From positions 1-32,992 of IMG/VR virus record IMGVR_UViG_3300017744_000071: 32,992 nucleotides of DNA, one strand, 5' to 3'. Both the position numbers and the translations under genes were made by a program. Source of the DNA: a virus. This document shows, in pieces, positions 1 through 7,867 of the stretch (positions are counted from its first letter, which is position 1; each line of letters begins with the position of its first letter). The notes under the pieces are model-generated. The model did no database searches and was not told the origin of the DNA. It saw nothing but the letters and a program-made list of their open reading frames with translations.

Positions 1-20
1 CCGTATCTTGGAGCCGCCAT
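1..20 (-). CDS. 5' end of a gene running off the left edge (likely start of the PVET-repeat protein)
   Basis: An ATG at 20-18 on the minus strand opens a frame with no stop to the window edge (M-A-A-P-R-Y then partial). The ATG follows the stop of the holin-like gene after a single T (TAATATG), the same junction seen before the portal gene (10560-10556) and before tail tube A (32331-32327). A GGAAG ribosome-binding sequence lies about seven bases upstream. If position 1 is joined to position 32992 the frame runs directly into the PVET repeat protein. The start is seen; the join is inferred. Confidence 0.55.
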
Positions 21-21
21 A

Positions 22-366
22 TTACTTCTTCCAGTTAGCTAAACCACGTAGCCCAAACGAAGCCGCAACAGCAGCACCCAAGAAACCTTTGTACCACTCA
101 GGCATAGAATCTAATGCTTCAAAGCCGGACATTACTACAGGAACCATACTAGGGAAAAACGCAAGAATGCAAGGTACTGAAAACAAGATCGTAAACCACT
201 CGTCTTTCCATGAGTTAGCCGCATTGTTTGCATGTATGTTTTCCCAGTTAGCGTCCTGCTGTATAGCTACCATCTTACGCTCATGAACAGCCTTCTTCTC
301 TTCTGACTTGCGCTGAAGATGCCCACCAACAAGGTTAACAATAGGTCCAATAAGCTGTTGTATCAT
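22..366 (-). CDS. Putative holin / three-TM lysis membrane protein
   Basis: A 114-residue protein. It has a short N-terminal helix (residues 1-16), a charged middle segment rich in K, E and H, then two hydrophobic segments: about residues 57-80 (beginning after WKDEW) and about 92-109 (FLGAAVAASFGLRGL). The WKDEW / PEWYKG / AASFGLRG arrangement resembles the small 3TM holin-like proteins of marine podoviruses and the GTA-holin family. A holin would form inner-membrane lesions that release the endolysin. Its ATG overlaps the preceding stop (ATGA) and an AGGA sequence precedes it, so it is coupled to the gene at 363-710. A single-purpose structural membrane protein cannot be excluded. Confidence 0.55.
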   Translation of the reverse strand: MIQQLIGPIVNLVGGHLQRKSEEKKAVHERKMVAIQQDANWENIHANNAANSWKDEWFTILFSVPCILAFFPSMVPVVMSGFEALDSMPEWYKGFLGAAVAASFGLRGLANWKK

Positions 367-710
367 TCTGTATCCTGATCCCAGAGAGCTTCGATAGTTC
401 CAATACGAATTGTTAACTCGTGAACCTCTTCTTCTATCTGACGTAAACCAACAACATCAATCTGAATACTTTCAATCATCATGTCTTGTCGAGCGTCGTC
501 AGGTAAAGACCCAAGCTCTCCACGAGGCCATAAGATACGAAACTCAGTGTTACGTTCTATTTCCAGTTGTGACTTGTCAAAAGAATGCTCAATAGTATTA
601 AGACGCTCTTGAATACCGAAGTAAGCCATAGTGGCAATAGACGTAGCCGCAACCATAGCAATCAAGTTACGAATAGGTATAGTCACATTTGTTGACTCAT
701 TGATATCCAT
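363..710 (-). CDS. Small single-TM protein with coiled coil, lysis cassette neighbour
   Basis: A 115-residue protein with a hydrophobic segment at about residues 14-31 (IRNLIAMVAATSIATMAYF), followed by a long charged, helix-prone region with heptad-like spacing. An ILWPRGELGSLPDD motif lies near residue 60, and I recall similar motifs in unnamed marine phage proteins. The topology (short cytoplasmic N terminus, one membrane anchor, periplasmic coiled coil) would suit a spanin-like or holin-accessory role, but no spanin partner or lipobox is visible. It sits between two other small membrane proteins and is translationally coupled to the downstream holin-like gene. The function is unassigned. 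Confidence 0.6.
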   Translation of the reverse strand: MDINESTNVTIPIRNLIAMVAATSIATMAYFGIQERLNTIEHSFDKSQLEIERNTEFRILWPRGELGSLPDDARQDMMIESIQIDVVGLRQIEEEVHELTIRIGTIEALWDQDTE

Positions 711-712
711 AG

Positions 713-910
713 CTACCTAGCAAACTCTAAGATAGCAACAGCAACAACTATGATTACAGAGATAGACGCAAACCCACCCTGCATCATCTTCTCCAGCCTA
801 TCAAAGCGTCTGTTATGTTCATCAAGCTGTAGCTGGATCATCTGATACCGTAAGGCACACTCAGCTTCATGTTTGTCTAAACGTGCTAATGCGTCATCTA
901 CAGAATTCAT
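713..910 (-). CDS. Small coiled-coil protein with C-terminal TM anchor
   Basis: A 65-residue protein. Residues 1-42 are charged and helical (DALARLDKHEAE, RFDRLEKMM), and residues 46-63 form one hydrophobic helix (FASISVIIVVAVAILEF). This tail-anchored layout resembles small XhlA/hemolysin-like phage proteins. An AAGGA ribosome-binding site lies eight bases before the ATG. Together with the two following genes it makes a three-gene membrane cassette after the tail fibres, consistent with lysis control. The family is not identified with certainty. Confidence 0.6.
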   Translation of the reverse strand: MNSVDDALARLDKHEAECALRYQMIQLQLDEHNRRFDRLEKMMQGGFASISVIIVVAVAILEFAR

Positions 911-930
911 ACCGACTTCCTTTTATTGGT

Positions 931-1260
931 TTACCAAGGTACGCCGTCAGCAGTAGTTGGGTTCTTGTCTGCTTCAATCTTAGCCGCTAGAGCCGCCTCA
1001 GTAGCGTCCTGATCGACAGTCTCCCATACCCAACCTAAGACATCAGCCTCAGTTAAGTCAGCATAGGCAATGTAGTCAGGTGCAGTAGGGTCTGGTGTAA
1101 AACCTACAGTACCATAAGAGGATGCAGAGTAAGTAACAGCGTCGTCACCCTCGCCTACAGTTTCTGAATCAGTAGCCCGCCAGTGTGCAACGACTACTGC
1201 GCCGTCCATGTCTGCTGGTTGAATGTCACGCTCAAGTGTTGCAATAGTCCATGTAGCCAT
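931..1260 (-). CDS. Small tail-fibre-associated protein, unknown function
   Basis: A 109-residue acidic protein with beta-rich character (WTIATLERDI, VVVAHWRATD, GTVGFTPDP) and a helical C-terminal part ending NPTTADGVPW. I recognise this pattern as common next to tail fibres in marine phages, but no activity is known to me. Its ATG overlaps the stop of the fibre gene by one base (TAATG), so it should be made in proportion to the fibre. It may be a fibre cap, a fibre assembly factor or a minor virion protein. Confidence 0.65.
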   Translation of the reverse strand: MATWTIATLERDIQPADMDGAVVVAHWRATDSETVGEGDDAVTYSASSYGTVGFTPDPTAPDYIAYADLTEADVLGWVWETVDQDATEAALAAKIEADKNPTTADGVPW

Positions 1261-3683
1261 TAGTTAGTCTCCAATTGTGCAACTCTGGCACGTAGTGATT
1301 GAATTTCTTTTACAAGCATAGGTACTAGCTTCGAGTAGTCTACGCCCATCATTTCTTCTTCGGTTGCGCCTTCAGACACAGCCTCTGGTGCAACGCTCTG
1401 TAGCTCCTGAGCAACCATGCCGTACTTCTGGTGTGAACCGTCAACCTTCCAGTCAAACGAACGTACTTGGATAGCGTCAATGTCGTCAGAAGCAGAAGGT
1501 GCATCTACGATGTTTTCTTTGAGGCGTTGGTCTGAGGACGTAAGGTAGTTAGTTGAAGTCCCAGCGGTATTAATTCTACCAACATTTCCGTTTGGGCTAT
1601 AAAACGCAATCACGTTGGCTGTGCTAGTCGTATCGTTTTCTATATTTATGCGACCTTCAGTTCCTGATACCTGTACACAGTCGTTTGAACCAGCAAAACT
1701 AAATGAAGAAGCACCAACCAGCAAGTTGCTTGATGCGTCTATGCGTGCGGCTTCGGCAGAAACATTGCCTTCAGGATAAAACGCAATGAAGTTAGAACTA
1801 GCGGCTATAGTAGGGTTGCCGCCACCATAAGTACCTCCCCAACTTATATTGCCTCCATCACCTAACTCAACACTGCCTGACAGGTGAAGGTCTTTGAAGC
1901 GGGCGTTTTCGTGACCTAAGTCAGTTGCGGCATCACTGATTGCTAATGAATTTACATCAAAAGGAACAATAGCGTTCAAGCCTGCATATTCAAAACGCAA
2001 TCCTGAGTCGTTTGTACCAATGTGCAAGTCACCGCCAAATGCACCAATACTACCGACCTTAGCACGGTCTTTATAAAATTCTGTAAACGCTCCGTCAGCA
2101 TTTTCACGATTAATATATTGCGCTACGGCACCGCTAGTTCCATCTATACTCTGATTGGATTGACCGTTAGCATAAAAGTTAAAGCCGTACCTGTCCGCAC
2201 CACCAAAAACATTTTCTGTCGTGCCTAAAAGCAACTGACCATTAGAATCGATGCGCATGCGTTCTGTGTTGTTAGTCTCAAACGTTATAGGATTAGCTAA
2301 AAAGTTTTGGATTCTTAAAGCATCGTTGCCGTCATCATAAGCAACAGTTGAAACTCTTGTGCTTGCGCTATTCTCAAAGTTCAACATAGCGCCTGCTGTG
2401 CCGCCTTTTAGCTCTAGCACTCGCCAGTTAGCAAACGCAGTTGGCGCTTGTCCAATACCAACATTCCCACTAGAGTCGATACGCATGCGTTCTGTGTTGT
2501 TAGTACCAAAAGTCAGGGCGTTGTTGCTTCGGTTAAACAAAGAAACATTAGTTCCGGCGTACAACTCCATCGTGTCGCCGCTGGTAGCTTCTAGCCAAAT
2601 ACGAGCGTCGGAAGTGTCTGCAACGTGTAAATCAGCAGAAGCATTTGGGCTAATGCCAATACCAACATTGCCTGCGCTAGATATGCGCATGCGTTCAGTA
2701 CCAGCTGTACGAAACTTCATTAAATTAGTATCAAAATCTATAGAAGTATCGGCATCACCGTTATGAATAATAGATTGTCCTACATATAAATCTGTTGAGA
2801 CAGTTACGTGAGAATTAAATATTGCACCGCCAAAATCTGACATATCAAGAGTGAGGGCTGTGATGGTTGAGCCGCCATCATTGCCTTTAAATAGAATGTC
2901 TCCGTCTGAAATTGCGCTTGAAACAACAAAATTATTAGATGACTTATAGAGGTTAGCAAACCTAGTGCCACCGTCATCAAATTTTACTTCTCCACCATCA
3001 ACATCGAGGATAATGTTACCTGCAACGTCTAGTGTTAGGTCGCCAGAACTTACATCTATTTCATTACCATCTATTGTGATGTTGTCTACAGTAATACCAC
3101 CGTCAGCATCTAAGACACCATTGTTTATTGAAACTCCACTAGAATTTGCAAGTAACTTTCGTGAACCACCAACTACTAAACCAATATTGTCATCAGCAGG
3201 AAAATAAATACCAGAGTTTGAATCACCTGCATTAGTTATACTTGGAGCAGAAGTAGACCCATCAGATACTGTGACGGTGCCAGTTACGTCGATGCCTGTG
3301 TTTGTTGTGTTTAATTTTTCAGCACCGTTGTAATAAAGCTGTACCTCACCATCATTCTGACCCAAGAACATTTTGTTCCCGTCACCATCAGTAATTCTGA
3401 CGTTAGCTTCGCCTTGAATATATAAATCGCCAGTACCAGCATCTTTAAGATAGCTATTAGAACCATCATGATAAATCTGTAGGTCAGAGCCAGCACCGAA
3501 GATAGCCTTACGGTTGTCAGCAAAGGTTACGTCTACGCCGGGGTTGGTACCTACTTCGATAACATTGCCGCCTGAGTCCTCTGTGTACAGACGCTTGTTA
3601 GTCAGATCTAATGCGGGTTCACCTTGAACAAGATCACCACCCGCAGGAGCGCCAGAGCCGTTCTTAAGTTTAATCGTGGTCAT
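1260..3683 (-). CDS. Tail fibre/spike with C-terminal intramolecular chaperone (Peptidase S74)
   Basis: An 807-residue protein. The N terminus (IKLKNGSGAPAGGDLVQGEPALD) is the usual start of fibre proteins in this group. The body is beta-rich, Asn/Gly/Ser/Asp-rich, with several related strand motifs of the form TERMRIDSSGNVGIG (coding about 2240-2270, 2470-2500 and 2670-2700), as expected for a trimeric beta-helix shaft. The last 90 or so residues contain SDQRLKENI, SFDWK, HQKYGMVAQEL and APEAV, the signature of the endosialidase chaperone domain that drives trimer folding and then cleaves itself off. A terminal coiled coil (LVKEIQSLRARVAQLE) follows. It is the likely host-recognition fibre. 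Its start overlaps the upstream fibre stop (TAATG). Confidence 0.9.
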   Translation of the reverse strand: MTTIKLKNGSGAPAGGDLVQGEPALDLTNKRLYTEDSGGNVIEVGTNPGVDVTFADNRKAIFGAGSDLQIYHDGSNSYLKDAGTGDLYIQGEANVRITDGDGNKMFLGQNDGEVQLYYNGAEKLNTTNTGIDVTGTVTVSDGSTSAPSITNAGDSNSGIYFPADDNIGLVVGGSRKLLANSSGVSINNGVLDADGGITVDNITIDGNEIDVSSGDLTLDVAGNIILDVDGGEVKFDDGGTRFANLYKSSNNFVVSSAISDGDILFKGNDGGSTITALTLDMSDFGGAIFNSHVTVSTDLYVGQSIIHNGDADTSIDFDTNLMKFRTAGTERMRISSAGNVGIGISPNASADLHVADTSDARIWLEATSGDTMELYAGTNVSLFNRSNNALTFGTNNTERMRIDSSGNVGIGQAPTAFANWRVLELKGGTAGAMLNFENSASTRVSTVAYDDGNDALRIQNFLANPITFETNNTERMRIDSNGQLLLGTTENVFGGADRYGFNFYANGQSNQSIDGTSGAVAQYINRENADGAFTEFYKDRAKVGSIGAFGGDLHIGTNDSGLRFEYAGLNAIVPFDVNSLAISDAATDLGHENARFKDLHLSGSVELGDGGNISWGGTYGGGNPTIAASSNFIAFYPEGNVSAEAARIDASSNLLVGASSFSFAGSNDCVQVSGTEGRINIENDTTSTANVIAFYSPNGNVGRINTAGTSTNYLTSSDQRLKENIVDAPSASDDIDAIQVRSFDWKVDGSHQKYGMVAQELQSVAPEAVSEGATEEEMMGVDYSKLVPMLVKEIQSLRARVAQLETN

Positions 3684-5209
3684 TAATAAGTTCCCCCGTC
3701 AATTGTTGACAGTGTAGTAGTAATAGAAGTTGTCCCTGAGCCTGTAACTGCTCCAGACAGCGTAATCGTTTGGTTGCCCGTAAGGTAGCTTTGCAAGTCA
3801 CTAATTTGTGACTCAGTAACCGACAGTGCCGCTTGGTGTTGTGTTACCGAAGACTGCGTAATGTTAGCGTTCGGTATGTTAGCCCATGTTACTGCTGTAG
3901 ACAGGTCATTAGTTTCAGTAAAGCTAGTTAAGTACCCTGCACTAGCATGATTACCCCAGCCGTGTGCTGTGTCAGCCTTAGCGCCCTGTGCCGCAGTAGC
4001 GTAGTCAGTAGAGTCAAAGGCCTTAACCTGTGCAAGGTTAGTAACCTCTGAGTCCATCAATGCACCAGCGGCTGTAACATTGGCTGTGTCGGTTACGTCT
4101 GCTGAGGCTTCAATTGCATTTAGTTTACTGTGATCTGCGTCCGTAAAAACATTGGAGTCTGTCGCCGCTTCTACTGCGGCTCTAATCTCTGCGTCAGTCT
4201 GGTCAGCAGTAGCACCGGCTTCTATAGCATTTAACTTGCTGTGGTCCGCATCAGTAAAAACATTAGAATCAGAGGCAGACTCTACAAGCGTACGTATCTC
4301 TGCGGCTGTTTGATCTGCCGTAGCACTAGCCTCAACACCATCAAGCTTAGTACCGTCAGCGGCTACGTCCCTACCGTCTACTGTTCCTGACAGAACTACA
4401 TTGCCAGTAATGTTGACGTTACCTGTACCTGTAATGTCTCTACTGTTTAAGTCTAAGTTGCCACCCAGTTGTGGGCTAGTGTCACCAACAAGATTAGGAT
4501 TAATTGAATCCCAAGCACTTCCTGTGTAAATTCTAGTGCTGTTGTCGCTTGTGTTAAAGTACCAGTCACCGGTAGTAACAGCATTGCCGTTTAGGTCTAC
4601 TGTAGGGTTACTTGACTGTGCACCAAGGTACAAACCGTCAATAGCGTCCTGAGCAGCCTCTGCAGCCGTCTTAGCGGCTTCTGCAGCCGTTTGTGCTGTT
4701 TGTGCTGCTGTAGCACTAGTGGCTGCGTTTGTGGCTGAGGTGGACGCTGAGGAGGCGCTAGAGGCAGCATTGGTTGCTGACGTAGCTGCTTCACTAGCCT
4801 TAGTAGTAGCTGTGGTAGCTGAAGCAGTAGCATTAGTCTCCGCAGTCTCTGCATTAGTCTCTGCTGTTTCTGCTGCTGTCTTAGCAACCTCTGCTGCGGA
4901 CTGTGCAGTGTCAGCGGCTGTCTTAGCTGTTTCTGCAGATACCTTAGCCGCTACTGCAGCATTCTCTGCTGTCTCTGCGTTAGTCTCTGCAGTTTCTGCA
5001 TTGGTTTCTGCAGTTTCTGCATTAGTTTCTGCTGTCTCTGCAGCAGCCTGTGCAACCTCTGCAGCAGCTTGTGCGTTAGCCGCAGACGTAGCAGACGCTG
5101 CAGCTTCATTTGCTTTTGTAGAGGCTCTGGTTGCTTCTAGGGCTACTTCAGACGCATAGGTGTCTGTACTAGCATCCCCGGAACCACCTGTGCCACGAAA
5201 TAAAGCCAT
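3683..5209 (-). CDS. Tail fibre protein with Ala-rich coiled-coil shaft
   Basis: A 508-residue protein starting at the ATG at 5209 (MALFRGTG). An AGGAG site six bases upstream favours this over the TTG one codon earlier. Residues 20-190 are almost all A, T, E, N and K in seven-residue periods (ETAETNA), predicted as a long coiled coil. Residues 195-260 contain PTVDLNGNAVTTGDWYFNTS, a typical fibre segment. Two repeats of about 40 residues follow, each with TDADHSKLNAIEA and ATADQT. The C terminus is STIDGGTY. The likely role is a virion-proximal or shaft fibre that the S74 fibre binds. It is separated from the capsid gene by a terminator, so expression is expected to be below that of the capsid. 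Confidence 0.85.
   Translation of the reverse strand: MALFRGTGGSGDASTDTYASEVALEATRASTKANEAAASATSAANAQAAAEVAQAAAETAETNAETAETNAETAETNAETAENAAVAAKVSAETAKTAADTAQSAAEVAKTAAETAETNAETAETNATASATTATTKASEAATSATNAASSASSASTSATNAATSATAAQTAQTAAEAAKTAAEAAQDAIDGLYLGAQSSNPTVDLNGNAVTTGDWYFNTSDNSTRIYTGSAWDSINPNLVGDTSPQLGGNLDLNSRDITGTGNVNITGNVVLSGTVDGRDVAADGTKLDGVEASATADQTAAEIRTLVESASDSNVFTDADHSKLNAIEAGATADQTDAEIRAAVEAATDSNVFTDADHSKLNAIEASADVTDTANVTAAGALMDSEVTNLAQVKAFDSTDYATAAQGAKADTAHGWGNHASAGYLTSFTETNDLSTAVTWANIPNANITQSSVTQHQAALSVTESQISDLQSYLTGNQTITLSGAVTGSGTTSITTTLSTIDGGTY
4961..5041 (-). repeat. Heptad-coding tandem repeat (ETAETNA) inside the tail-fibre gene
   Basis: About four direct 21-base units encode consecutive ETAETNA heptads. 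A second partial block with the same coding lies at about 4829-4873. Units differ mainly at third codon positions. The array explains the long antisense reading frame on the plus strand across 4719-5159, which is Ala/Val/Ser-rich and is a shadow. Confidence 0.8.
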
Positions 5210-5221
5210 CAAAAGCTCCTA

Positions 5222-5257
5222 CAAAAGAAAAGAAAAAGGGGCCATTGCTGACCCCCT
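5222..5257 (-). terminator. Rho-independent terminator after the capsid gene
   Basis: Read on the minus strand, AGGGGG-TCA-GCAA-TGG-CCCCT forms a GC-rich stem with one bulged G, a T-G wobble and a GCAA (GNRA) tetraloop. It is followed at once by a T-rich run (TTTTTCTTTTCTTTT). It lies eight bases after the capsid stop and just before the fibre ribosome-binding site. It probably terminates part of the transcription and lowers fibre and lysis expression relative to capsid. Confidence 0.85.
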
Positions 5258-5264
5258 AAGATCG

Positions 5265-6239
5265 TTACTCTGCGACTGCGAGAACGAAACCAGCTTCAGG
5301 GCGATATACCTGAACACCGTACAGGCAATCAGCCGTGTACAGAGTCGAGAGGTACTCTTGCTTGTACTGGGTTTGTGAACGTACGGCCTGTTGCTCTGCC
5401 ATGACAATAGCGTCTTTGTGGAAGAGAAGTGCAGCACGGGTATCAGCAGATCCTGCAGTGTTGTCACCAGCCGCTTCAATAGTTCGGCAGTTAGCTGAGA
5501 CGTAAACGTCCACACCGTAGAGGTTACCAATAAGACCACTGTTGACTACCTGACCGTTTACAAAATCAGAAGACACATAACGATCAATGCCCATGATAGT
5601 GTTACGAACCGAAGGAGGAATAATCAACGAGCGTCCGTCCATAGGTACGTTGTTGTCGTCCAGCTTCTGGATCATGTCACGGAAGAACGCATCAGTGAAT
5701 ACGTCTGCTGGGACAATAGTGTCGTCAGTGTACTGAGTAGTAGTACCGCCGTCGTTAAAGAAACAACCAGAGTGCTGGTAGTCAGTTTCTGCTGGGCTGA
5801 ATACTACAGCACCACCGTCACCAAAGCCAGTACCGGCTGCGTGGAGGTCGTTGTCAATCTGTACAGCAAGAGCATAACCAGCATCTTCTGTATAGAACTG
5901 ACGGAGGCTAGAAAGAGCCTGAACTTCCACGATGTCTTCAATCAAGCGTGAGTACTCGAAGTGACGATCGATGTCAACAGTCAATTCGCCTTCAGTGTTT
6001 GCAATGATAGTAACTGCAGTGTCAGCAGCCTTAACATTCGCATCACCACGTACGGGCTTAGGGATGTGAAGCTTGTCGCCCTTCTTACCTGTCATAGCCA
6101 GCTTCTTAACAAGCGGAGCCATCTTCAGGTTCTTTTGGTAAGCCGCAATGATTTCATCACTCCAGATTTCTGGGATGAAAGTTGCCGCTTCAGTTTTCGC
6201 AGTATTACCGCCTGCGCCGGGATATGTTGCAGTAGCCAT
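5265..6239 (-). CDS. Major capsid protein
   Basis: A 324-residue protein with the features of HK97-fold major capsid proteins of marine podoviruses: an N-terminal arm (FIPEIWSDEIIAAYQKNL), a K-rich segment (GKKGDKLHIPKP), a spine-helix region (YSRLIEDIVEVQALSSLRQFYTE), a D/N-rich middle with PPSVRNTIMGIDRY, and a C-terminal GVQVYRPEAG. The scaffold gene lies directly upstream and a strong terminator directly downstream, the usual capsid setting. An AGGAG site sits seven bases before the ATG. The exact consensus promoter at 7570-7598 lies about 1.3 kb upstream with no terminator seen in between, so this should be among the most highly expressed late genes. Confidence 0.92.
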   Translation of the reverse strand: MATATYPGAGGNTAKTEAATFIPEIWSDEIIAAYQKNLKMAPLVKKLAMTGKKGDKLHIPKPVRGDANVKAADTAVTIIANTEGELTVDIDRHFEYSRLIEDIVEVQALSSLRQFYTEDAGYALAVQIDNDLHAAGTGFGDGGAVVFSPAETDYQHSGCFFNDGGTTTQYTDDTIVPADVFTDAFFRDMIQKLDDNNVPMDGRSLIIPPSVRNTIMGIDRYVSSDFVNGQVVNSGLIGNLYGVDVYVSANCRTIEAAGDNTAGSADTRAALLFHKDAIVMAEQQAVRSQTQYKQEYLSTLYTADCLYGVQVYRPEAGFVLAVAE

Positions 6240-6253
6240 GTCAATCTCCTAGA

Positions 6254-7045
6254 TTATTTGACTCGACCCTCCGCATAAGCTGCCATGATTTCTTCAGACA
6301 ATGCTTGATAACGGTCTGGGTCATTCTTCATTAGTTTAATAATGTCGGCCCTACGATATACCTTCTTACGTGATCCCTCAGCACTGCCTCGTGCGTTACC
6401 TGTGTTAGCTGCCTTGAGTGTTTGCTTACGTGCCTGTTTTTCAACAGTGGCAGTCTGTTGTGCAACTGTTTTACGTTCTTTCCAGAGCGAAAACAATTCA
6501 TCAGCAGAATCAGCATCGTACCCTTGGTCAGCCGCTACAAACAACTGAGTCCTAATCTTAGACGCTTTAATCCACTCTGCAAACTTAGGATCATCAAGGA
6601 TCTGTTGCATGTCTGAATGTTTAGCTTGAAGCGTAGCAAGTGACGACTGTTTTTTGTACTGTTCAGTGTACTGTTGCGCTTCTCTAATTCTAGGGTGGTT
6701 CTCAATAGCGCGATTAACCGCACCTTGAGGATCTGTAAAATAGTCTATATCGTCTTCAGGCTCAACGTGTTGTTGAGGTGCTGGCGTTGATATACTATTA
6801 CTAATATAATCATCAACGACTTTACGAAGCTCTCCTACTTCGGAAGACTGACGACCTAAAAGCTTTTCAGCTTCTTGGTGCATCTGTACAACTTCTTCCA
6901 TCGACTTACCTTGGTACTTCTCTGGAACTGTAGGATCTTCTTGAGGTTGTTCAACTTCTTGTAGTTGAGTCTCTTCTACTTCGTTTTCAATGGTGTCCAC
7001 GTTGTCCTCTTCAGGCTGTGAATCAAGCATTGTTGCTCTTGACAT
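6254..7045 (-). CDS. Capsid scaffold protein
   Basis: A 263-residue protein, very acidic and glutamine-rich at the N terminus (DNVDTIENEVEETQLQEVEQ). The motif PEKYQGKSMEEVVQMHQEAE and EVGELRKVVDDYI follow, then a long helical, charged body and a basic C terminus (RKKVYRRADIIKLM). Composition, size and position just upstream of the capsid gene match podovirus scaffolds, which guide procapsid assembly through a basic C-terminal helix-turn-helix and then leave or are degraded. The ATG has a CGGAG site ten bases upstream. Confidence 0.85.
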   Translation of the reverse strand: MSRATMLDSQPEEDNVDTIENEVEETQLQEVEQPQEDPTVPEKYQGKSMEEVVQMHQEAEKLLGRQSSEVGELRKVVDDYISNSISTPAPQQHVEPEDDIDYFTDPQGAVNRAIENHPRIREAQQYTEQYKKQSSLATLQAKHSDMQQILDDPKFAEWIKASKIRTQLFVAADQGYDADSADELFSLWKERKTVAQQTATVEKQARKQTLKAANTGNARGSAEGSRKKVYRRADIIKLMKNDPDRYQALSEEIMAAYAEGRVK

Positions 7046-7081
7046 AATTAAACTCCGTGATTATAATCATTGTGGAGGTTT

Positions 7082-7291
7082 TCATTTTCTACCTGCTTTT
7101 TCGTGTTCTCGTACCCACTTCATGTGACTACCGGGGAAGTCCCCAGTAGAACCATCAAGGTGAAAAGACGGGGCAGATACCATTTTTGTAGCGTTAGCGC
7201 CACAACCGCACCTACTGGTCGTAGTACCACTCTTTACAAAATCTTCGAAGACGTGTCCGTTAGTGCAACGGAAGTCATATATTTTATACAT
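7082..7291 (-). CDS. Small FmdB-type zinc-ribbon protein
   Basis: A 69-residue protein. YKIYDFRCTNGHVFEDFV, then SRCGCG, matches the N-terminal zinc-ribbon layout of FmdB-family putative regulators, in which a C-x-x-H/C pair and a C-x-C/C-x-x-C pair bind zinc. The tail is short and charged and ends EHEKAGRK. The start overlaps the upstream stop by eight bases and is preceded by AAGAAGG. It lies between a consensus promoter and the scaffold gene. It could be a late regulator or a virion component; no DNA-binding domain beyond the ribbon is visible. Confidence 0.65.
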   Translation of the reverse strand: MYKIYDFRCTNGHVFEDFVKSGTTTSRCGCGANATKMVSAPSFHLDGSTGDFPGSHMKWVREHEKAGRK

Positions 7292-7538
7292 CTACAGGGC
7301 CTTCTTCTTCAGCCTCTGCTTGGTCCCTAGCGGCTTCTATAGTACCCTGTAGATTAATTATTGTTGCAAAAGCAGCTACTTGGCCTTTACGATAGAAGAG
7401 GTCTTCTACGTCTTTTACACTCTGTATGTCTGCTAGCTGTTGTGCATTAGTAGAAAGTTCTTGGATGAGTTGTTTGAAACCTTCGCTATTGAAGAGTTCG
7501 TTGTAGTTGCTAAAATAAGTTTCAAGCTCAGTTGTCAT
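7284..7538 (-). CDS. Small acidic helical protein, first gene behind the consensus promoter
   Basis: An 84-residue, mostly helical, acidic protein (MTTELETYFSNYNELFNSEGF; C terminus EAEEEGPVDV). I do not recognise the family beyond a general likeness to unnamed marine phage genes between portal and scaffold. The predicted transcription start lies about 25 bases upstream of its ATG, and a weak AGAG ribosome-binding site precedes it. Being first in the capsid transcript, it should be strongly transcribed. A head-assembly accessory role is possible but unproven. Confidence 0.6.
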   Translation of the reverse strand: MTTELETYFSNYNELFNSEGFKQLIQELSTNAQQLADIQSVKDVEDLFYRKGQVAAFATIINLQGTIEAARDQAEAEEEGPVDV

Positions 7539-7569
7539 TAGTTTCTCTAAAGTTGTTAACTATAGTTTT

Positions 7570-7598
7570 ATTATAGCATACTTTTTAAGGAATGTCAA
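7570..7598 (-). promoter_or_regulatory. Perfect-consensus sigma70 promoter for the capsid block
   Basis: On the minus strand: TTGACA (7598-7593), a 17-base spacer, TATAAT (7575-7570). Both hexamers match the bacterial consensus exactly, and TATGC just before the -10 adds an extended -10 element (TRTGN). The -35 overlaps the stop codon of the basic gene at 7595-7867. Transcription would start near 7563 and run through the 84-residue gene, zinc ribbon, scaffold and capsid to the terminator at 5222-5257. Confidence 0.9.
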
Positions 7599-7867
7599 GC
7601 GTTTCTAGTAGTTTTTCTACGTTTACCAGAAGCTGTGACTGCATGGGCTATGCGTTTAGGCCCTGTCTTACGTGCAGCAGAAGATTTCTTTTCAGCTTTA
7701 GTCATCTTAGCTGCTACTGCCTTAGGTCTACAAGAGGGGTATGGGCGCTCAGACTCACCTTTTTTTGCAGACTTACGTCCACAGGGTTTACCTGTCTTAA
7801 CGTCTACCCACTCTTCCTTAAACCATTTTTTAAGAGCAGCACCCTTTTTACTTTTTCTTACGGCCAC
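7595..7867 (-). CDS. Small very basic protein (GTG start), unknown function
   Basis: A 90-residue protein with about one third K/R. It begins VRKSKKGAALKKWFKEEWVDV and contains TGKPCGRKSAKKGESERPYPSCRP with two cysteines, then a K/A-rich tail (KMTKAEKKSSAARKTG). The apparent start is GTG with GGGG upstream, and it overlaps the end of the preceding tiny gene by 20 bases. I recall the pattern (KKW..EEWVDVKTGKPCGR, YPxCRP) from marine phages; no function is known to me. The strong charge suggests nucleic-acid binding or packaging with the DNA. Confidence 0.6.
   Translation of the reverse strand: MAVRKSKKGAALKKWFKEEWVDVKTGKPCGRKSAKKGESERPYPSCRPKAVAAKMTKAEKKSSAARKTGPKRIAHAVTASGKRRKTTRNA

Noticed and set aside
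4719-5159. 146-residue open frame on the plus strand opposite the fibre gene
   Set aside because: Its Ala/Val/Ser repeats are the mirror of the ETAETNA coding repeat on the minus strand; no ribosome site and no sensible composition.
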